A stretch of DNA of 64,000 nucleotides from Dysidea avara (Eukaryota; Porifera; Demospongiae; Dictyoceratida; Dysideidae), in the NCBI RefSeq assembly GCF_963678975.1, contig NC_089272.1, positions 42,599,391 through 42,663,390 of the forward strand. Reading direction: 5' to 3'. Under the pieces are notes generated by a model. That model saw only the letters and a list, made by a program, of their open reading frames with translations. It did not search any database and was not told the origin of the DNA. A program made the position numbers and the translations under genes. Below, piece after piece: positions 44,098-56,531 of this stretch. Each line of letters starts with the position of its first letter. Position 1 is the stretch's first letter.

Positions 44098-46210
44098 CTG
44101 CATACATATATATTTGTAAATAATTTACTTTACATCATTGTAGTGCAAACTGAGCCATATAGCTATAATGTCAAATTTTACTCCAGCCAAATTTAATGTG
44201 CATATAATTATATGATTGGCTTACAGAATCATAAAGGTTGCAAAACAATTAAGCTTTGACAAGATGCAGCAGAGGCAATGGAGCAGAGGGCACCTTCAGC
44301 TGCAAGTTCAGCAATGAGTAGGGTTTGAAGTACACTGTACACAGCCATTTTTGAGCAGATTTAGGAGCTCTGAGATTTTAAAAGGGTGTAAAATTTGACT
44401 GTTATATCAAACTGGTTAACGTTGATGGCTCTTAGAGCATCCCAATTGTTCATTATAGCTTTCTCTTTTCACTGTCTATAAAATGTTAAAGATAAGATGA
44501 ACTGATCCTGGAATACATACAGTACAAAAGAGGAGGTGTAAAGTGAATGAAGGCAAACTGTCTGGATACCAAGAAGCTAATACATTAACTTGATACACTT
44601 AAGATGATAAGATTTGCTACAGAAACAAGAGCATGGTGCACTACTCCCATAAAGCATGAACCACGGTAGTGATTCATAATAGAGATCACCCATTCTTTTT
44701 TTTGTCAAATTTCTAATAGAACATTCACCTATTCACCACCTTAGAAAGCTCTCCCAACCTCAAAAGAAGTCATAAAAGTTAATTTGGAATAAGTATAGGA
44801 ACACTGGAAAATATGATGTCAAAAGGAACCAATAAAAACAACTTAAATAATATGCCAGTTTGTTCGTAATATGTTTACTTTGCGATTGTTCTGACTTTAT
44901 CTCTGCAATGGTAACTAATGTACTAATATGTGTTAATAAGTATCCAATCTATTCATGTCAACATGTTAGTTTGGAAACCCTGTATCACTACCTATATAAT
45001 CACATAGTGATTCAGTTTGCCATAAATTAGTCTCAATAGTAGGAGTGCAATTAATCCCAAATCTCATGGCCTTGTTTCTGTAATTGCACTGTAAAGTAGC
45101 CAATACAACAGCAGAACAACAGAAGCCTTTAAAGTGCAACAAGAAAGTGATATAATGAATAGCCAATCAAATAAGCTGACAATAGAAGCCTTTAAAGTGC
45201 AACATATGTAGACATTTTGAGTAGCCAATCAGAATTGCTGACATGTGAAGCCTTTTAAATACAACAACAAATGATGTAATACGAAGAAGGATGATGCAAT
45301 CACCTGGTAGAAGTTAATGGCCACATAGAACTGGATAGATGTGTACTACAAACCATGAAGGGTGGTCACTGTGATTAGTAGGAAATCACACACATTTTCG
45401 TGCAATTATGGAATAATTGTACTTGTAACAGCCAAAATTGCACTGGGCTTTGCCTCGTGCAATTTTGACTGTTACTCATACAATTATTCCCTAATTACAC
45501 TCAAATGTGTGTGATTATCTATACTAATAGTTATATGAGCAAAATGTTCGCTCATGCTCTACTACATGTACTACTACATATATAAATACAAGGGTCTGAA
45601 CGTTTATAAATTTCATAGAATCCACATTGTGCCTGTATGACTGCTTTAGACTCTATTTTACATTACAATCAGATTACTTTGTCCACAACTGTTTCTGCTG
45701 TAGGCTCAGGAAAAGTGGCTGGTTTTCCTGCAATAATACTAGCACCATGGCAACTATGCATTCTCACATGACAAAATAAGTGCCCTCGTTAAATCACTGC
45801 ACATGAAAAATACATAATGATTAGATAAACCTAGATTTTGAGCATATGTTATATTGTGCCTGAAGGCATGGAGTATATTAGAAAACAAGGTGGAGTATAT
45901 GAGATTTATTACCCACCCAAAACAGCCTAAATAGAGTCTAAATTATTAAGTTTATACTGTAATAATTGTGACCAAGGAGAAAGATTTGAAGGGATTCACA
46001 TTAGCACACTGTTAACTCTATATTCACTCAATCACATTATCAAGACTATCATGCATGCAAATTACAACACAATACATGTACAGTATATGGTCCTAATAGT
46101 ACATACACCACACACTCCTTCCCACTAAGTTACAAAGTAAAATTACAAAACTAGGAAAATAAAAGGGGAAGATTTGAATAAGTTACTAACAAAAATAAAT
46201 CACATACTTA
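44098..46210. other. No supported gene; small repeats
   Basis: 45107-45280 holds three diverged tandem copies of a roughly 65-bp unit (GAAGCCTTTAAAGTGCAACA ... GTAGCCAATCA). 45384-45526 is a hairpin MITE (AATCACACACATTTT ... AAATGTGTGTGATT, arms about 60 bp). A truncated CTAATAGAACATTCACC motif lies at 44714. The rest shows nothing recognised. Confidence 0.55.
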
Positions 46211-46214
46211 TAAA

Positions 46215-47300
46215 GGGTCAGTATCTCAGTCTGTCTGGTGGTACATGGTTTCGTCTGGGATATTGGTGGCATGGCTTGTCAGGAGTATCCTGCATTGTGG
46301 ATATCTCGTGAATGACTCAGTACTGGTTGTATAGGTTTGTAATCTTCTTGTGCTTTTCCAAGTTTGACCTCCGGACACTTGAACTAAATATGTTAGAGGA
46401 CTAGTTCCAGGAACCAGGACGTAGATTGTGTATCATCACTCATTGTCCCACAAGTTATAAACAGTTCTCTCTGATGAACATGGCTGTGAGCACATCTCTC
46501 TTAAGAAACAGTGTACATGGAGCAACATTACAGTAGCTGTGGAGTGAGGTGTAGTTTTGTAGGTTAAGAGAAAATTCATTAAGCATTGATAGAAAGGTGA
46601 ATCACTCTTACTGCTGGCTTGCATGGCTTTCTTGAATGCCTGAACAGAAAGTTTGACTGCCCTGGCCCATTAGAAGAAGGATGATATGGGGCACAACGGA
46701 TGTGCTTCACACCATTGGATTTCAGGAAGGCTTGAAACTCATCAGCTGCAAACTGTGGTCTGTTGTCAGATACAAGCCATTCTGGAAACACAACAAGAAA
46801 ATAAGCGATATAATTCAGTGGTAGTTTTGGTTGACTTCATTTCAATGACTTCTAGCCATTTGAAATGTGAGTCCACTACTGTAACAATGAAAAACATATG
46901 TTGTTGAAAGGGACCAGCAAAATTGACATGGATTCTTTTCCATGATTTGGACGACCAGTTCTAAGGATGGAACGGTGCTACTGGTGGGGAATTTCTAACA
47001 GTGTATAAGAGTGACACTCAATGTCATTGTCTAACTTTGGCCACCAAACGTAGCTTCGAGCAATGGCCTTGGCAAGAGCTTTTCCAAAATGGACTTCATG
47101 CAACCCTTGTAACACTATGTCTTGTAACTTACGGGATCATTCCCCACATGATACAATCATCGTCTAAAGTTAACTCATGTCATCTGTGCCAGAAAGGTAC
47201 GTATAACAGGTTCTGTGACCTGTGCTGGCCAACCTTACTTGGTATACATCACAAAATTGCATCCTGTCTGGAAGAAACTTCCCACTGAGCTCTGCTGTAA
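46215..47300 (-). pseudogene. Ty3/gypsy integrase fossil
   Basis: On the minus strand, in several frames: an HHCC-side segment with ARSYVWWPKLDNDIE, a core-domain start resembling WKRIHVNFAGPF and VVDSHFKWLEVIEM, then EWLVSDN-PQF with VKHIRCAPYHPSSNG (the second aspartate region), then LTYKTTPHS and a C-terminal PG-LTYLVQV-type segment near 46400. The order is that of a metavirus-type integrase. At least four frame changes and several stops are present. No reverse transcriptase, protease or LTRs were found nearby. Dead remnant; described only. Confidence 0.8.
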
Positions 47301-47749
47301 TACCATCATTCATCTTGTTTCACTACTTTTTATTGCATAGATCCATACTTCATTTTTAAATTAAAAAATACTAGTAATTGATTTAAGATTTTATAAACAA
47401 CTTAGGGTTGTGGACTTTTCATTTACTGTATCTGAACACTATAGGTGATCCCCAGGAGTTCAGATAACTGAGGTTCCAAGACATTTTAATTACAGTAAGC
47501 ATATTTACTCACAAATAGCTTATTAAAATTTTGTTCCACTTTTGCAAAAAAATATATATATTTAAAGTTAATTAACAATTGCTGCAATATGTAATTAATA
47601 TTATGTATACGCAAATCATTAAAATAATCTGTTTGATAAACTGGACAGTCTTATTTAGTTATGAAAGTCATCACTTACAAGTCCCTCACAATACTCTCTG
47701 TAATTATATGCACATTCAGGAATATTCAACTCTTGGTCTTCATGTGGCT

Positions 47750-48205
47750 CTATTATTATTGATTGTTGTGCAGACCTCAAAAGAGTATGGTGCACAAAAA
47801 AGGGTACAATTGCTACTGTCAATTACAAAAGAAAAACAAACTTATATAATTATACAATATTTACTATACACAAGACCATATATACACATTGATAAATTAT
47901 TAAACAGTTACTAGTCCAGCTAGGCTGCGCTTGAATTGGTCAATCTCTGTTAAATCAATCACGTGTTGGGGTAAGGAATTCCAAATATTGATTGCAGAGG
48001 GGAAAAAAGAAAATTTATAACAGTCAATTCTAGTCATTGGGGTTAAAAATCTCTTATCATGGCCTCTGGTGTGATGTAGGTTAGGATTAGGAAAAAGGAA
48101 ATCATCAGCATTAATATCGATTTGGTGAGATATAATTTTAAATAACATTGTAGCCTTCTGTTCATTCCTGCATCTGGCTAAGGTGGGCCAATTAAGGCTC
48201 TATAT
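47750..48205 (-). pseudogene. LINE 3' end (CR1-like), left flank of copy 2
   Basis: The minus strand encodes RNEQKATMLFKIISHQIDIN, TRGHDKRFLTPMTRIDCY and FFPSAINIWNSLPQHVIDLT, an ORF2 C terminus. A 3' UTR and an AATAATAAT-type tail near 47750 follow. 5'-truncated at about 48205, a few bases from the membrane-protein pseudogene. Confidence 0.75.
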
Positions 48206-48215
48206 TGTAAAATAA

Positions 48216-51200
48216 CTACATAAATTTCTTCTTGATGTAAAGCAACATCATTATAACGTTACAATGACATGTGTAGGTGAGGAAATGATATAACACAATT
48301 GCAATGGAATGAAATAAAACTACAATGATCATAGCATTAGCAGTTATGTAAATCACTCTGTCATTACCTTGATAAGGAATACAAAACAGTATTGTGAGAT
48401 TCATGAAAAGAATTAATTCTTGGATATTTAAATGTTTGTTTTTATATTGCTGTAGGTATCCACCTGTCCAGTCATAATAAAGAATATTAACAAAGCAGCT
48501 GAAACAGTTAGACGTGTAATTGCTTTTAATGCAAGCACAAATTCCTAAATACAATTTGTACTGTAATCCAATTGCAGTAACTGTCTCTTGTGATTCGTGA
48601 AATGCGTCTAACAGTGGCTTAAACCTATTAATAATTTTAAATTTCAACAGAAATCTTATAAACAACAAAATCAAATTAAAAGGAATCAATATTAAGAACA
48701 ACACAAGACATGTGATGAACAGTATGGTAAACTTTACTCCAAATAATGGAACACTGGCATCAATAGACCACACTAACTGTTGATCACCACTTGGTAGTTC
48801 AGTTATGGTAGAATAAGAGAACAACACTGTTGATACAGCTCTGAGGATACCTGTGTAGGATAGTAGGAGCAATGTAACTAGTACAGGAAGAGATCTAGTA
48901 TATGTTAGCCGTTGTATTCTGTAAGAGTAACGACTTGCTATGATAATGAAAGTAGTTATCAATATCAGATACAATGGAAAGAATAACTGTAGCCACATCT
49001 TAGCATAATTGTCCATCCCATTGTAATAACATGTCTCAATACCCAAATCTAAGTTGATGAAAGAGATGAACACTTTAAGAGGTTTAAACAAATTATCATT
49101 TAGCAGGAAAACAGACTCATTGATACTAACAATGTTAGCATAAAATATTATTCCATTGATAGTTCCATTAGTAACTGTGAGGTTGAGAAGATAAAGTAAC
49201 ACTACTAAAACAATACCTGCCACTATTACTATGAGAGTGATGAGAATATGCACATTAGTACACTTCATACACCTTGATGATCCAAATACCATACTAAATA
49301 TAAGTGCATGTTGACATTGTGAACACAAGATACCACTCCTATTAAACTGACACTGTAAGTCAGGATTAGATAAATTGAGAGTTGATGAGTGCGGTAAACA
49401 TAATCTGTATAGCAAGTGGTAGAGGGTAAATATTTATGTAGTATTATTCAACAAATTGTGACTGGATATCCAACTGCTAGCAGGACGTCACAGTTTAATT
49501 GCTGCTTGTTCAATGTAACAGGTTTCTATGTGTAAATCACTGTTAATTAGAAGTGTATCACAGTCACAAACTCCACCAAATAACAAAAATCCCGCTGGAC
49601 ATTCTAAAAGTTGTACATGAAAAAGATACCCAGATGTGTCTTGATGCGTAACTTTCAAATTCAAATCACATTTGTTATCCATTCTATTTATAGCAGTTGT
49701 AAAATTAAAAATTTTGCATTTTTTACTTAATGTGAATATTAGACCATTTTGATGAGCTACTTTACAGTAACATATTTTAGCATGCAGCATAGATTGTCCT
49801 TTTCCATAGGGTAATGTAAAACTTGCCATTAAATCTTGTCCAGGATACACAGGCCCAATCTCATAGATACTACATTTGTATTTGCCATCTGATGAACACA
49901 GACATATTATGTTTTCGATGTCATACTTTGGTTTAAAGAAAAGAATGCAAATGATTTTCTCATTTACATTTCCAGGGTTGTAGCCATAGTATACTGCAGT
50001 AGGTAACCATTTACAGTAGTAATAACTAGAGTCAAATCTGTACAACGTGTAGTTTTTAAAATGTCTATACTTGTCCATACTTTGTCTTATGATAATTTTG
50101 TAATGGTTGGGTGGTGGGGGATGATTTGCTGTATTGCAAGATGCTATGTACTGGAAGGGACAAAATGATTTAGAATGACTGGAATATTTTTGTGTTGATA
50201 TTGTAATCAGTCGTGATGGATAAGCATTATCAGATAATGTCATATTTGTATATTCCTCTACTTCAATATGCCTGGTGTTTATTTTAAGGGAAAACACATG
50301 GGAGCACAAATTGGCAGTGACTTTCAAATTCCATTGATGACTACGGTACATGAAAAGAACAGAAACAGAGATTGTACCCTGTTGTTAAAAATGGTTATGG
50401 TTCCATTCATATAAACAGCTGTGTTTTTGAAATACATCAAGCAACCAGTGTAATCAATAGTGCATGAGATGTAAACATCTCCAAGCAATAAAATCTTTGT
50501 TGTATTATAGTCACTATAAGCTCTCAACACAACTCCATAATTTTGATGGAAGGTACATGTGTCTAAGATTACACTGCTACTGAACAAGCTATCACAGTTT
50601 CCTGTTGTTTGGTATGTATAAATATCAAGTAATGCTTGAGTTGAAGATCTACCAATAATGTTTAAATAAAACATACACCTTACAAATCTGACCACTGCAT
50701 TTACATGAGAGGAATATGTACTATCATCGATGGTGGAATTGTTTGATGTGATGCACCATCTCTACTCTCGCATAATTGTATCTCTGAAAATGTACAATTT
50801 TCAAATAATAGATAATTTAAGTTGCAATTCATGAAAGCAAATAAAACTGGTTGTTCATAATAAGTGATTTTGTGAAGCAAGGAGTGGCAGATGTTTATAG
50901 TAATGCTATATTGAGTTTGATCCAATGTCATGCTCAGAAAATCTCCTTGCTCATCCACATACTTGTCATATGACAAGCATCTACTGAGTCCGCCATTAAC
51001 AGTTAAGTTGCTTATCATTATTGTAGTATCAAGTGGGCTGGTACTATTGATATTCCTTCTAACTGTGTCATTATGTTTAAGGAATTCCCTTTCCACACAC
51101 ACCATTTGGTGATGCCTTCAAGTTGATAGCTATGTCATCTAAATGTGATTGTCCAATTGAATTGATTCCCACTAGACTGTATCCTGTAAGAGTGTAAAAG

Positions 51201-51262
51201 CTTACATTTGAGATTTTGCAGTTGAAACAATTAAATATAGTTAAGCTAGCTGATCTCCCTAG
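48216..51262 (-). pseudogene. Beta-helix / multi-pass membrane protein, copy 2 (inverted, 5'-truncated)
   Basis: Homologous to copy 1 in opposite orientation. It starts within the ectodomain (NCFNCKISNVSFY, about 51260), lacking the signal peptide and first ~110 residues. Frame breaks at about 50700 and 50345, a TGA at 49488 and a disrupted stretch 49415-49490. The membrane region 48216-49415 is open for 399 codons, retaining the cysteine cluster, eight or so membrane segments and FSYSTITELPSG. The tail is shorter than in copy 1 (ends KKKFM). The lesions differ from those of copy 1, so the two decayed separately after duplication. Confidence 0.75.
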
Positions 51263-51529
51263 TCATGATGTCTTCTAGCTAGCTTGTAAATTTCCTACTT
51301 TAACACACTGCTGTTAATTTATTTGTAACAATTCTAGCAAGGACTCTTAGTGATTTTCACAACCCTGCATCAAATGAAAGGACAGCACCAGGTGTGTGAA
51401 ACCATAGTTAATTGTATAACAAAGTTACAAATGTACACCCCTGGCCCATACCATACTAGCTAATCAGCAAAGTATTTTCGCTTAGTTTTCATCTATGTTC
51501 TGCCCAATTATGCGGCCATATTGTTATTA

Positions 51530-51890
51530 CTGCATGTTTGTTGTATTGTGCAGGCCTCAAAAAGAGTGTGGTACACAAAGGAAACAATAGTACAATTACA
51601 ATCATACATAATTACTAATTAATTAATTAAACAGTCTCTAGACCAGCTATGTTGTACTTGAATTGTTCAATCTCAGTCAAGTTGATCATGTGTTGGGGTA
51701 AGGAATTCCAATTTTAATAGCGGACGGAAAAAAAGAAAATATGTAAGAGTCAATCCTTGTCATTGGTATCATAAATCTTTTATTATGTTCTCTATTGTTG
51801 TAGTTGTCAGGGTTTGGAATAAGAAGATTGTCAGCATTTATATCAACCTGGCAGTTTATGATCTTATATAACATTATTCATAGGAACTAT
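51530..51890 (-). pseudogene. LINE 3' end (CR1-like), right flank of copy 2
   Basis: Same family and orientation as 47750-48205 (KIINCQVDINADNLLIPNPD, KRFMIPMTRIDSYIFSFFPS). A one-base deletion shifts the frame at the 'WN-x-LP' motif. The two LINE ends flank the 3-kb pseudogene as direct repeats. Confidence 0.7.
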
Positions 51891-51899
51891 AATAATGTC

Positions 51900-52360
51900 A
51901 AGCTTGCCTTAACTGCTTACATTACAATAATTTTGGAGGTTTGATGAGGAAATTTTCTAAATGTGACAGAATGCAACATATGTACAATTGTAATAATTGA
52001 CACCTTGCTCTGTAAAAATAATGGTAAGATAGTTTAGCTCGGTCCTTCTCATCACACTTAATAATGCACAGAGTAGGCTTACCGCCTGTATTGGACTCGA
52101 TTCTGACTCCATACTGTTTAGCGTTTACCGGCTCTCGTCACGTTGTATCTGAATAAATTCGGGCACAGTACACAGAATGACTATGTGTAAATTTAAGTAG
52201 CTCGCTGGCAAGGATCTACACGCTATCAAAATCATCAGATATGCATCACAGCTTCCAAGCAATACACTTCTAATCACCAATTCAGAGGGCACCAAGGTGC
52301 AGAATATTATGGCTCACTGACACATGTTTGAAGTTTAAAAATAGTAGCTAACTTCGACCT
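51900..52360. other. Nothing recognised
   Basis: No coding or repeat structure seen. Confidence 0.4.
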
Positions 52361-52364
52361 AATA

Positions 52365-52679
52365 CAGGGGATTTATTACTTAGGAATGATAACAATAAAC
52401 AACCACCATAATGGGAGTGAACTATACATGTTTGTGGCTAGGGGGAGTTTATTACTTCTTGCAACACAGAAGGTAAAATTCAAAAAGCGTAAAGCGTCAT
52501 ATGGCTTGTTTAATTGACCAAAGAATGTTGTTCTATAGTCCATATTAGGAATGATAACAGAAACAACCACCATATTGGGAGTGAACTATACATGTTTGAG
52601 GCTAGTTAACATGTAAGAAGCCATAACCACGCTCTACGCTTTTCACTCTCCAATGTTGCAAGAAGTAATAAATCCCCTG
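52365..52679. mobile_element. MITE with CAGGGGATTTATTACTT ends and TA target site
   Basis: Ends CAGGGGATTTATTACTT ... AAGTAATAAATCCCCTG, TA outside both: Tc1/mariner-like. Inside, a 60-bp block (TAGGAATGATAACA ... GGGAGTGAACTATACATG) is directly repeated at 52381 and 52547. Confidence 0.8.
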
Positions 52680-52871
52680 TATATAGACACGCCTCGTGAT
52701 TATTTTAACAGTCAGTCATAATAAATACAGACTAATACAATTATACGAATAATATAGCTAGTGCAATTCAACTTGAAAAGACTCAGCTAAATTAGCAATA
52801 ATATCTATAGTAGCTAAATTGTCCTATCTAGCTAGCTAGCTACAGTTCATATCAATTCTATCCTACCATTA

Positions 52872-53350
52872 TTATGTTTCAAGGCATGCAAATGTGTCAA
52901 TCACCTTATCCAGAGAAAGATTCTGTGATAGCTCTTTTTCAATGGATAGAACAGCTAAATTTGTCAATCTTTCTTCTGACATAGTAGACCTCAAAATTAA
53001 TATGTTTTGGTACGCCTAAGAGTAGAAAAAATTGTTCACATTCAGCTGTGCTAACTACTATGGTAAGGACAATTTGAATCATCCTAACCAAGACTGGAAA
53101 AGCTGCTTTCAGTGGTAGAAGTTCTACAAATACGTCATTAATGCTCTCCATCTCTTTTCCATCTAAAGCACACAATGCAAGTTTGCACTCCATGGATAGT
53201 GAGTGATCCCTTGTCCAACCTATACATTTCAGCAAGTGTGGTCAAGTAATTGGAATCTAAAAAGTGAGGGAGATTCTGGTTACAACACTGTATTGATCAC
53301 ATCAAATCAAAGTTCTTACCAGCAAACCGGCTGTTCAGCTCTGCATCAAG
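52872..53350 (-). pseudogene. hAT transposase C-terminal fossil
   Basis: Minus strand: LNSRF, KLALCALDGKEMESINDVFV, then LPLKAAFPVLVRMIQIVLTI and VVSTAECEQ. After two single-base shifts come FSTLRRTKTY and LRSTMSEERLTNLAVLSIEK, ending in a TAA at 52872. This is the hAT C-terminal dimerisation region in the correct order, of the type seen in TTF-zinc-finger/MYM-like hAT proteins. It is not flanked by recognisable ends. Confidence 0.8.
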
Positions 53351-53466
53351 TACAGGGTGGTACAAACAAATTTTGTAGTCATTACTGGCTGTCATTGTTT
53401 CCCAATAACTTGTTGTTTCTAAAACAATGGTGCACAAAGGAGGACAACGGTAGCTGAGTCTTTTCT

Positions 53467-53502
53467 GGCTCCATGTTTCGGTATGGCTCCATGTTTCGGT
53501 AT
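53467..53502. repeat. 18-bp tandem duplication
   Basis: GGCTCCATGTTTCGGTAT occurs twice head to tail. Confidence 0.95.
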
Positions 53503-53659
53503 GGTGATGGGAGACTGAAATCTTCTGAAATACTGCTACTTACAATCTGACAGCTATAGCTATTTGAATATGGCAGCTTCGTCTAAATGCATCGAAGTGC
53601 TTAGCATTTTTAATTGCAAATAAGAAGAAATTAATCACTTTCATGTATAAAATCAACAC

Positions 53660-54310
53660 CACTTCTATCTCATGATCATGGAATTCAATTGTTAAATATC
53701 TTGGGGTCCATATCAAGTCTAACTTATCATGGTCTTATCATTGTAAAATTGTTTCTGCTAAGGCCAAAAGAACATTTAATTTTTTGCGTCACAGTTTGTG
53801 GGGAGCTACCACCACTACTGCAAAATCTGTTGCATACAAATCATTGATTAGACCTTTACTTGAGTACGCCTGTCAAGTGTGGACTGAGCCCACACACTGC
53901 TTAATTATGACATCTCTAAAATGTACAACATCATGCTGCTAGATGGGCATGCGGATGCCAGTGGGATCCTGCTTCTAGGAGGTGGAATAAATCCTCTGAT
54001 GATTGTGTTGATATGCTACGTTGGCCTAAACTTACTGATTGCCGTAACTATCTATCTATCTGTATCAACACTATAATTATGACATCTTCAATAAGAGAAC
54101 ATCTCTGAACTTTTCTGATTATTACCATCATAACACGTCTCCTACAAGAGCTCATGATCTAACAACTGCACCTTTACAATCTACCATCAACAGCTACCAG
54201 TTATTGTTTTTTTGTGAATAGTGTAGTCCTGTGGAACAATGTGTCTATTATATACTGAGTATCAAATCTGTGAACTCTTTTCATCGTGCCCTTTATCGTC
54301 TGTTTTGTGT
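53660..54310 (+). pseudogene. LINE ORF2 C-terminal region fossil
   Basis: Plus strand: KYLGVHIKSNLSWSYHC, KAKRTFNFLRHSLWG and SLIRPLLEYACQVWTEP, the conserved region after the LINE reverse transcriptase. Further on, after frameshifts, come AARWACGCQWDP, LRWPKLTDCRNYLSI and SYQLL/VLWNN, the ORF end. Several stops and frame changes; about 200 residues' worth remains. Confidence 0.75.
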
Positions 54311-54650
54311 TTAGTATTTCTTGTAATTGTGTTCACCATGCAAAAAGTTTGAAATACTTAGGTGTATAACTGATGTATGATTATGATATACGCTAAGAGT
54401 ACACATGTGTGGCACATCTGTTATACACCATGGTTGCACCTGTGTATAGATACCATTTACAATACTATGTATAATTATGAGTATAATTGACTCATACACT
54501 ACTGGTTAACCATGTGTATAACCTCTGTTTACATAAGTATAATGTGTGTATATATAAGATATACATACTTAGATATACAGGCCATTGTATAATTGTGGTG
54601 TAACAGCTGAGTATAACTGATGCATATTTCTGCTATTATAAGATTAGAGG
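54310..54650. repeat. GTATAAC/GTATAAT-rich word cluster
   Basis: Many GTGTATAAC, GTATAATTG and ATACATA words on both strands, closely resembling 62120-62350. Possibly a shared degraded AT-rich repeat; no clear unit. Confidence 0.4.
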
Positions 54651-55830
54651 TTTTTAAAAATTTAATTAAAATATTTTATACAACATTAAATAAACATTGT
54701 TGCATGTGTTCAGTACAGTGTTCACATTTCTTGGATAGCTACAGCTACGTTGTTCTTCTTTCCTCTATATAGGTCTCATCATCAAACAATGAAAGAGATC
54801 ACTTGACAATGATTCGCATGCTCTCTTGCTATATCACCACTGAAAACAATTATATTGACCAGGTGTACAGTACGGACATATTCCTCTTCCTAGAAAAGGC
54901 ACAATTATAATAATTAGACAACTGTGCAAAGCCACTATACCTGTTCACTACATAAACACATTTAGATGAAAGGCTGACTCAATTGTGATCATGTGCCTGT
55001 ACATCTAAACATGAAGTATCAGTGGGATTGATTCTACTAGCCAACCCTACAAGATGAAACTTAACAGTCAGTAATTCAACATTAATACATACCTGCAAAA
55101 ATATTGATGTGCCGTACAGTCGTAATAAGCAGTGGCAGTTCCACTGTCACTTATTCCTGGAATTAAAAATGATTGGACATTAAAACTGACAAGAACATGT
55201 AGTACAACTGCTTATCTATCCACAATGTGGCAAAGTGATGCCAGCATTTCTAGCCATCTGAAATGCATCATCTGCCGTTTAAAACACACACCTAGTAAAC
55301 AATAAGATTTAGTATACCCCTATATCAAAGAATCGACAGACTCACATGTGGAAGTGCTCCTGTAAAAGTGTTCCTATGACTAGCAACATCCTAGAACAAT
55401 GCAAGATGAAATGAACTACCAGAGTCTGCACATTTGAATAACTTGCTGAAATAAGCTATCGTCATTCACAGTTAATTCAAATGTTGTTTTATTTGTGGTC
55501 TCACCATTGAATCTGGTATATTCCCCAGTACATGTGTGTGTTCTTCTTTGGAGTTTACATCTCTATAAACCCCAGTGAATTACAAAATACTAATGTCAAT
55601 AGAAATAGCACATTGTTAAATAGACAATGTAAGCCCACTATACCTGTTGGTTACACAAACACAGTTAGATCAAAGACTGACTTGATCAACACTGTATGCC
55701 TGTACATCTACTGATTGTACCAACCAGTCCTACAAGATTAATTTTTTAACAGTCAGTAATTCCACATTAAACATACCTGCAAAGTACAGGCCTTACGGTT
55801 GTAATGAGCCTTATCCAAATCACGTCACAA

Positions 55831-56186
55831 ACATAAATAGGCCGCCATAGTAGGGGCACTTTCATGACTTTTGTATGGGCAACTATCGGAAGAAGACTTT
55901 GAATGGTCATATCTCAGGTAAAAGTGAAGATATCGAGCACTAACTACCAAGTATGATTATAAGGCATTACAATAACTACGAACTAGCGGTTTTCAGTTGA
56001 TTTTCAAAACAACATTAGATCCCTCTTCTTTCAGTTAATATATAACCATACCTGCTGGGTATACCTCGACATCTTTGTTCTTGACTGAAATATGGCCATT
56101 CAAAATCTTCGTCCGATAGTTGCCTACACAAAAGTCATGAGAGCTCGCATGAGAGTCCCCTACTATAGCAGCCATTTTTATGTCTG
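55831..56186. mobile_element. Hairpin MITE inserted in duplicated copy 2
   Basis: Arms GGCCGCCATAGTAGGGGCAC, ACTTTTGTATGGGCAACTAT and TTTGAATGGTCATATCTCAG are inverted at 56085-56186. Loop about 160 bp. It interrupts a block that is continuous in copy 1 (about 55094-55158). Confidence 0.8.
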
Positions 56187-56267
56187 ACATTCCACTATTA
56201 CTGGGATGAAAAAATGATTTAATCAAGTAATTATAACTGACAAGAACATAGTGCAACTACTTACCTA

Positions 56268-56531
56268 TCAGCAATGTGCCAAATTGATGACAGCATTTCT
56301 AGCTGACAGTTAAGTTTAGACAAGAAGTGAACAAACACACCTTTCAAATGTCTCATAATTGCTATTGTACTCCAAGCAAAATCTAAATTAAAACAACTTC
56401 AACAAGCACAGGTACAAATTGATGTACACTCACACCACAGCAAGTGACACACGACCCCTGTCTCTAGCCAAGTGAACAGAGAATACAGCTTGACAGGCAC
56501 AGCTACACGAGCCTTACCAGCTAACGTACAC
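56268..56531 (-). CDS. Three short in-phase exons, unknown protein (gene 3' end)
   Basis: Exons 56531-56434 (98 nt), 56382-56341 (42 nt) and 56302-56268 (35 nt, ending TGA), minus strand. Acceptors GTTTTAG, AATTTAG and CTGTCAG; donors GTGAGT and GTGTGT. Phases 1-1-1 join cleanly to give CTLAGKARVAVPVKLYSLFT, then a WLETGVVCHLLW stretch, then YFAWSTIAIMRHLK and ARNAVINLAHC. The last exon is conserved in the duplicated copy 1 (ARNAGITLPHCG, 55257-55216) with in-frame substitutions and a nearby stop, which supports the frame. A short hydrophobic middle could be one membrane segment. Upstream exon uncertain (an ATG-bearing segment at about 56712). Family unknown. Confidence 0.45.

Noticed and set aside
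45669..45760. Minus-strand open segment ending TGA (MHSCHGASIIAGKPATFPEP)
   Set aside because: Looks coding but has only one plausible acceptor, no neighbouring exon and no recognised family.
46686..47288. Plus-strand frames of 73 and 95 codons
   Set aside because: They are antisense to the Ty3/gypsy integrase fossil, whose motifs read on the minus strand.
55094..55158. Segment reading SDSGTATAYYDCTAHQYFC, reminiscent of an immunoglobulin 'D-x-G-x-Y-x-C' motif
   Set aside because: That frame does not join in phase to adjacent candidate exons and is not kept in the duplicated copy.
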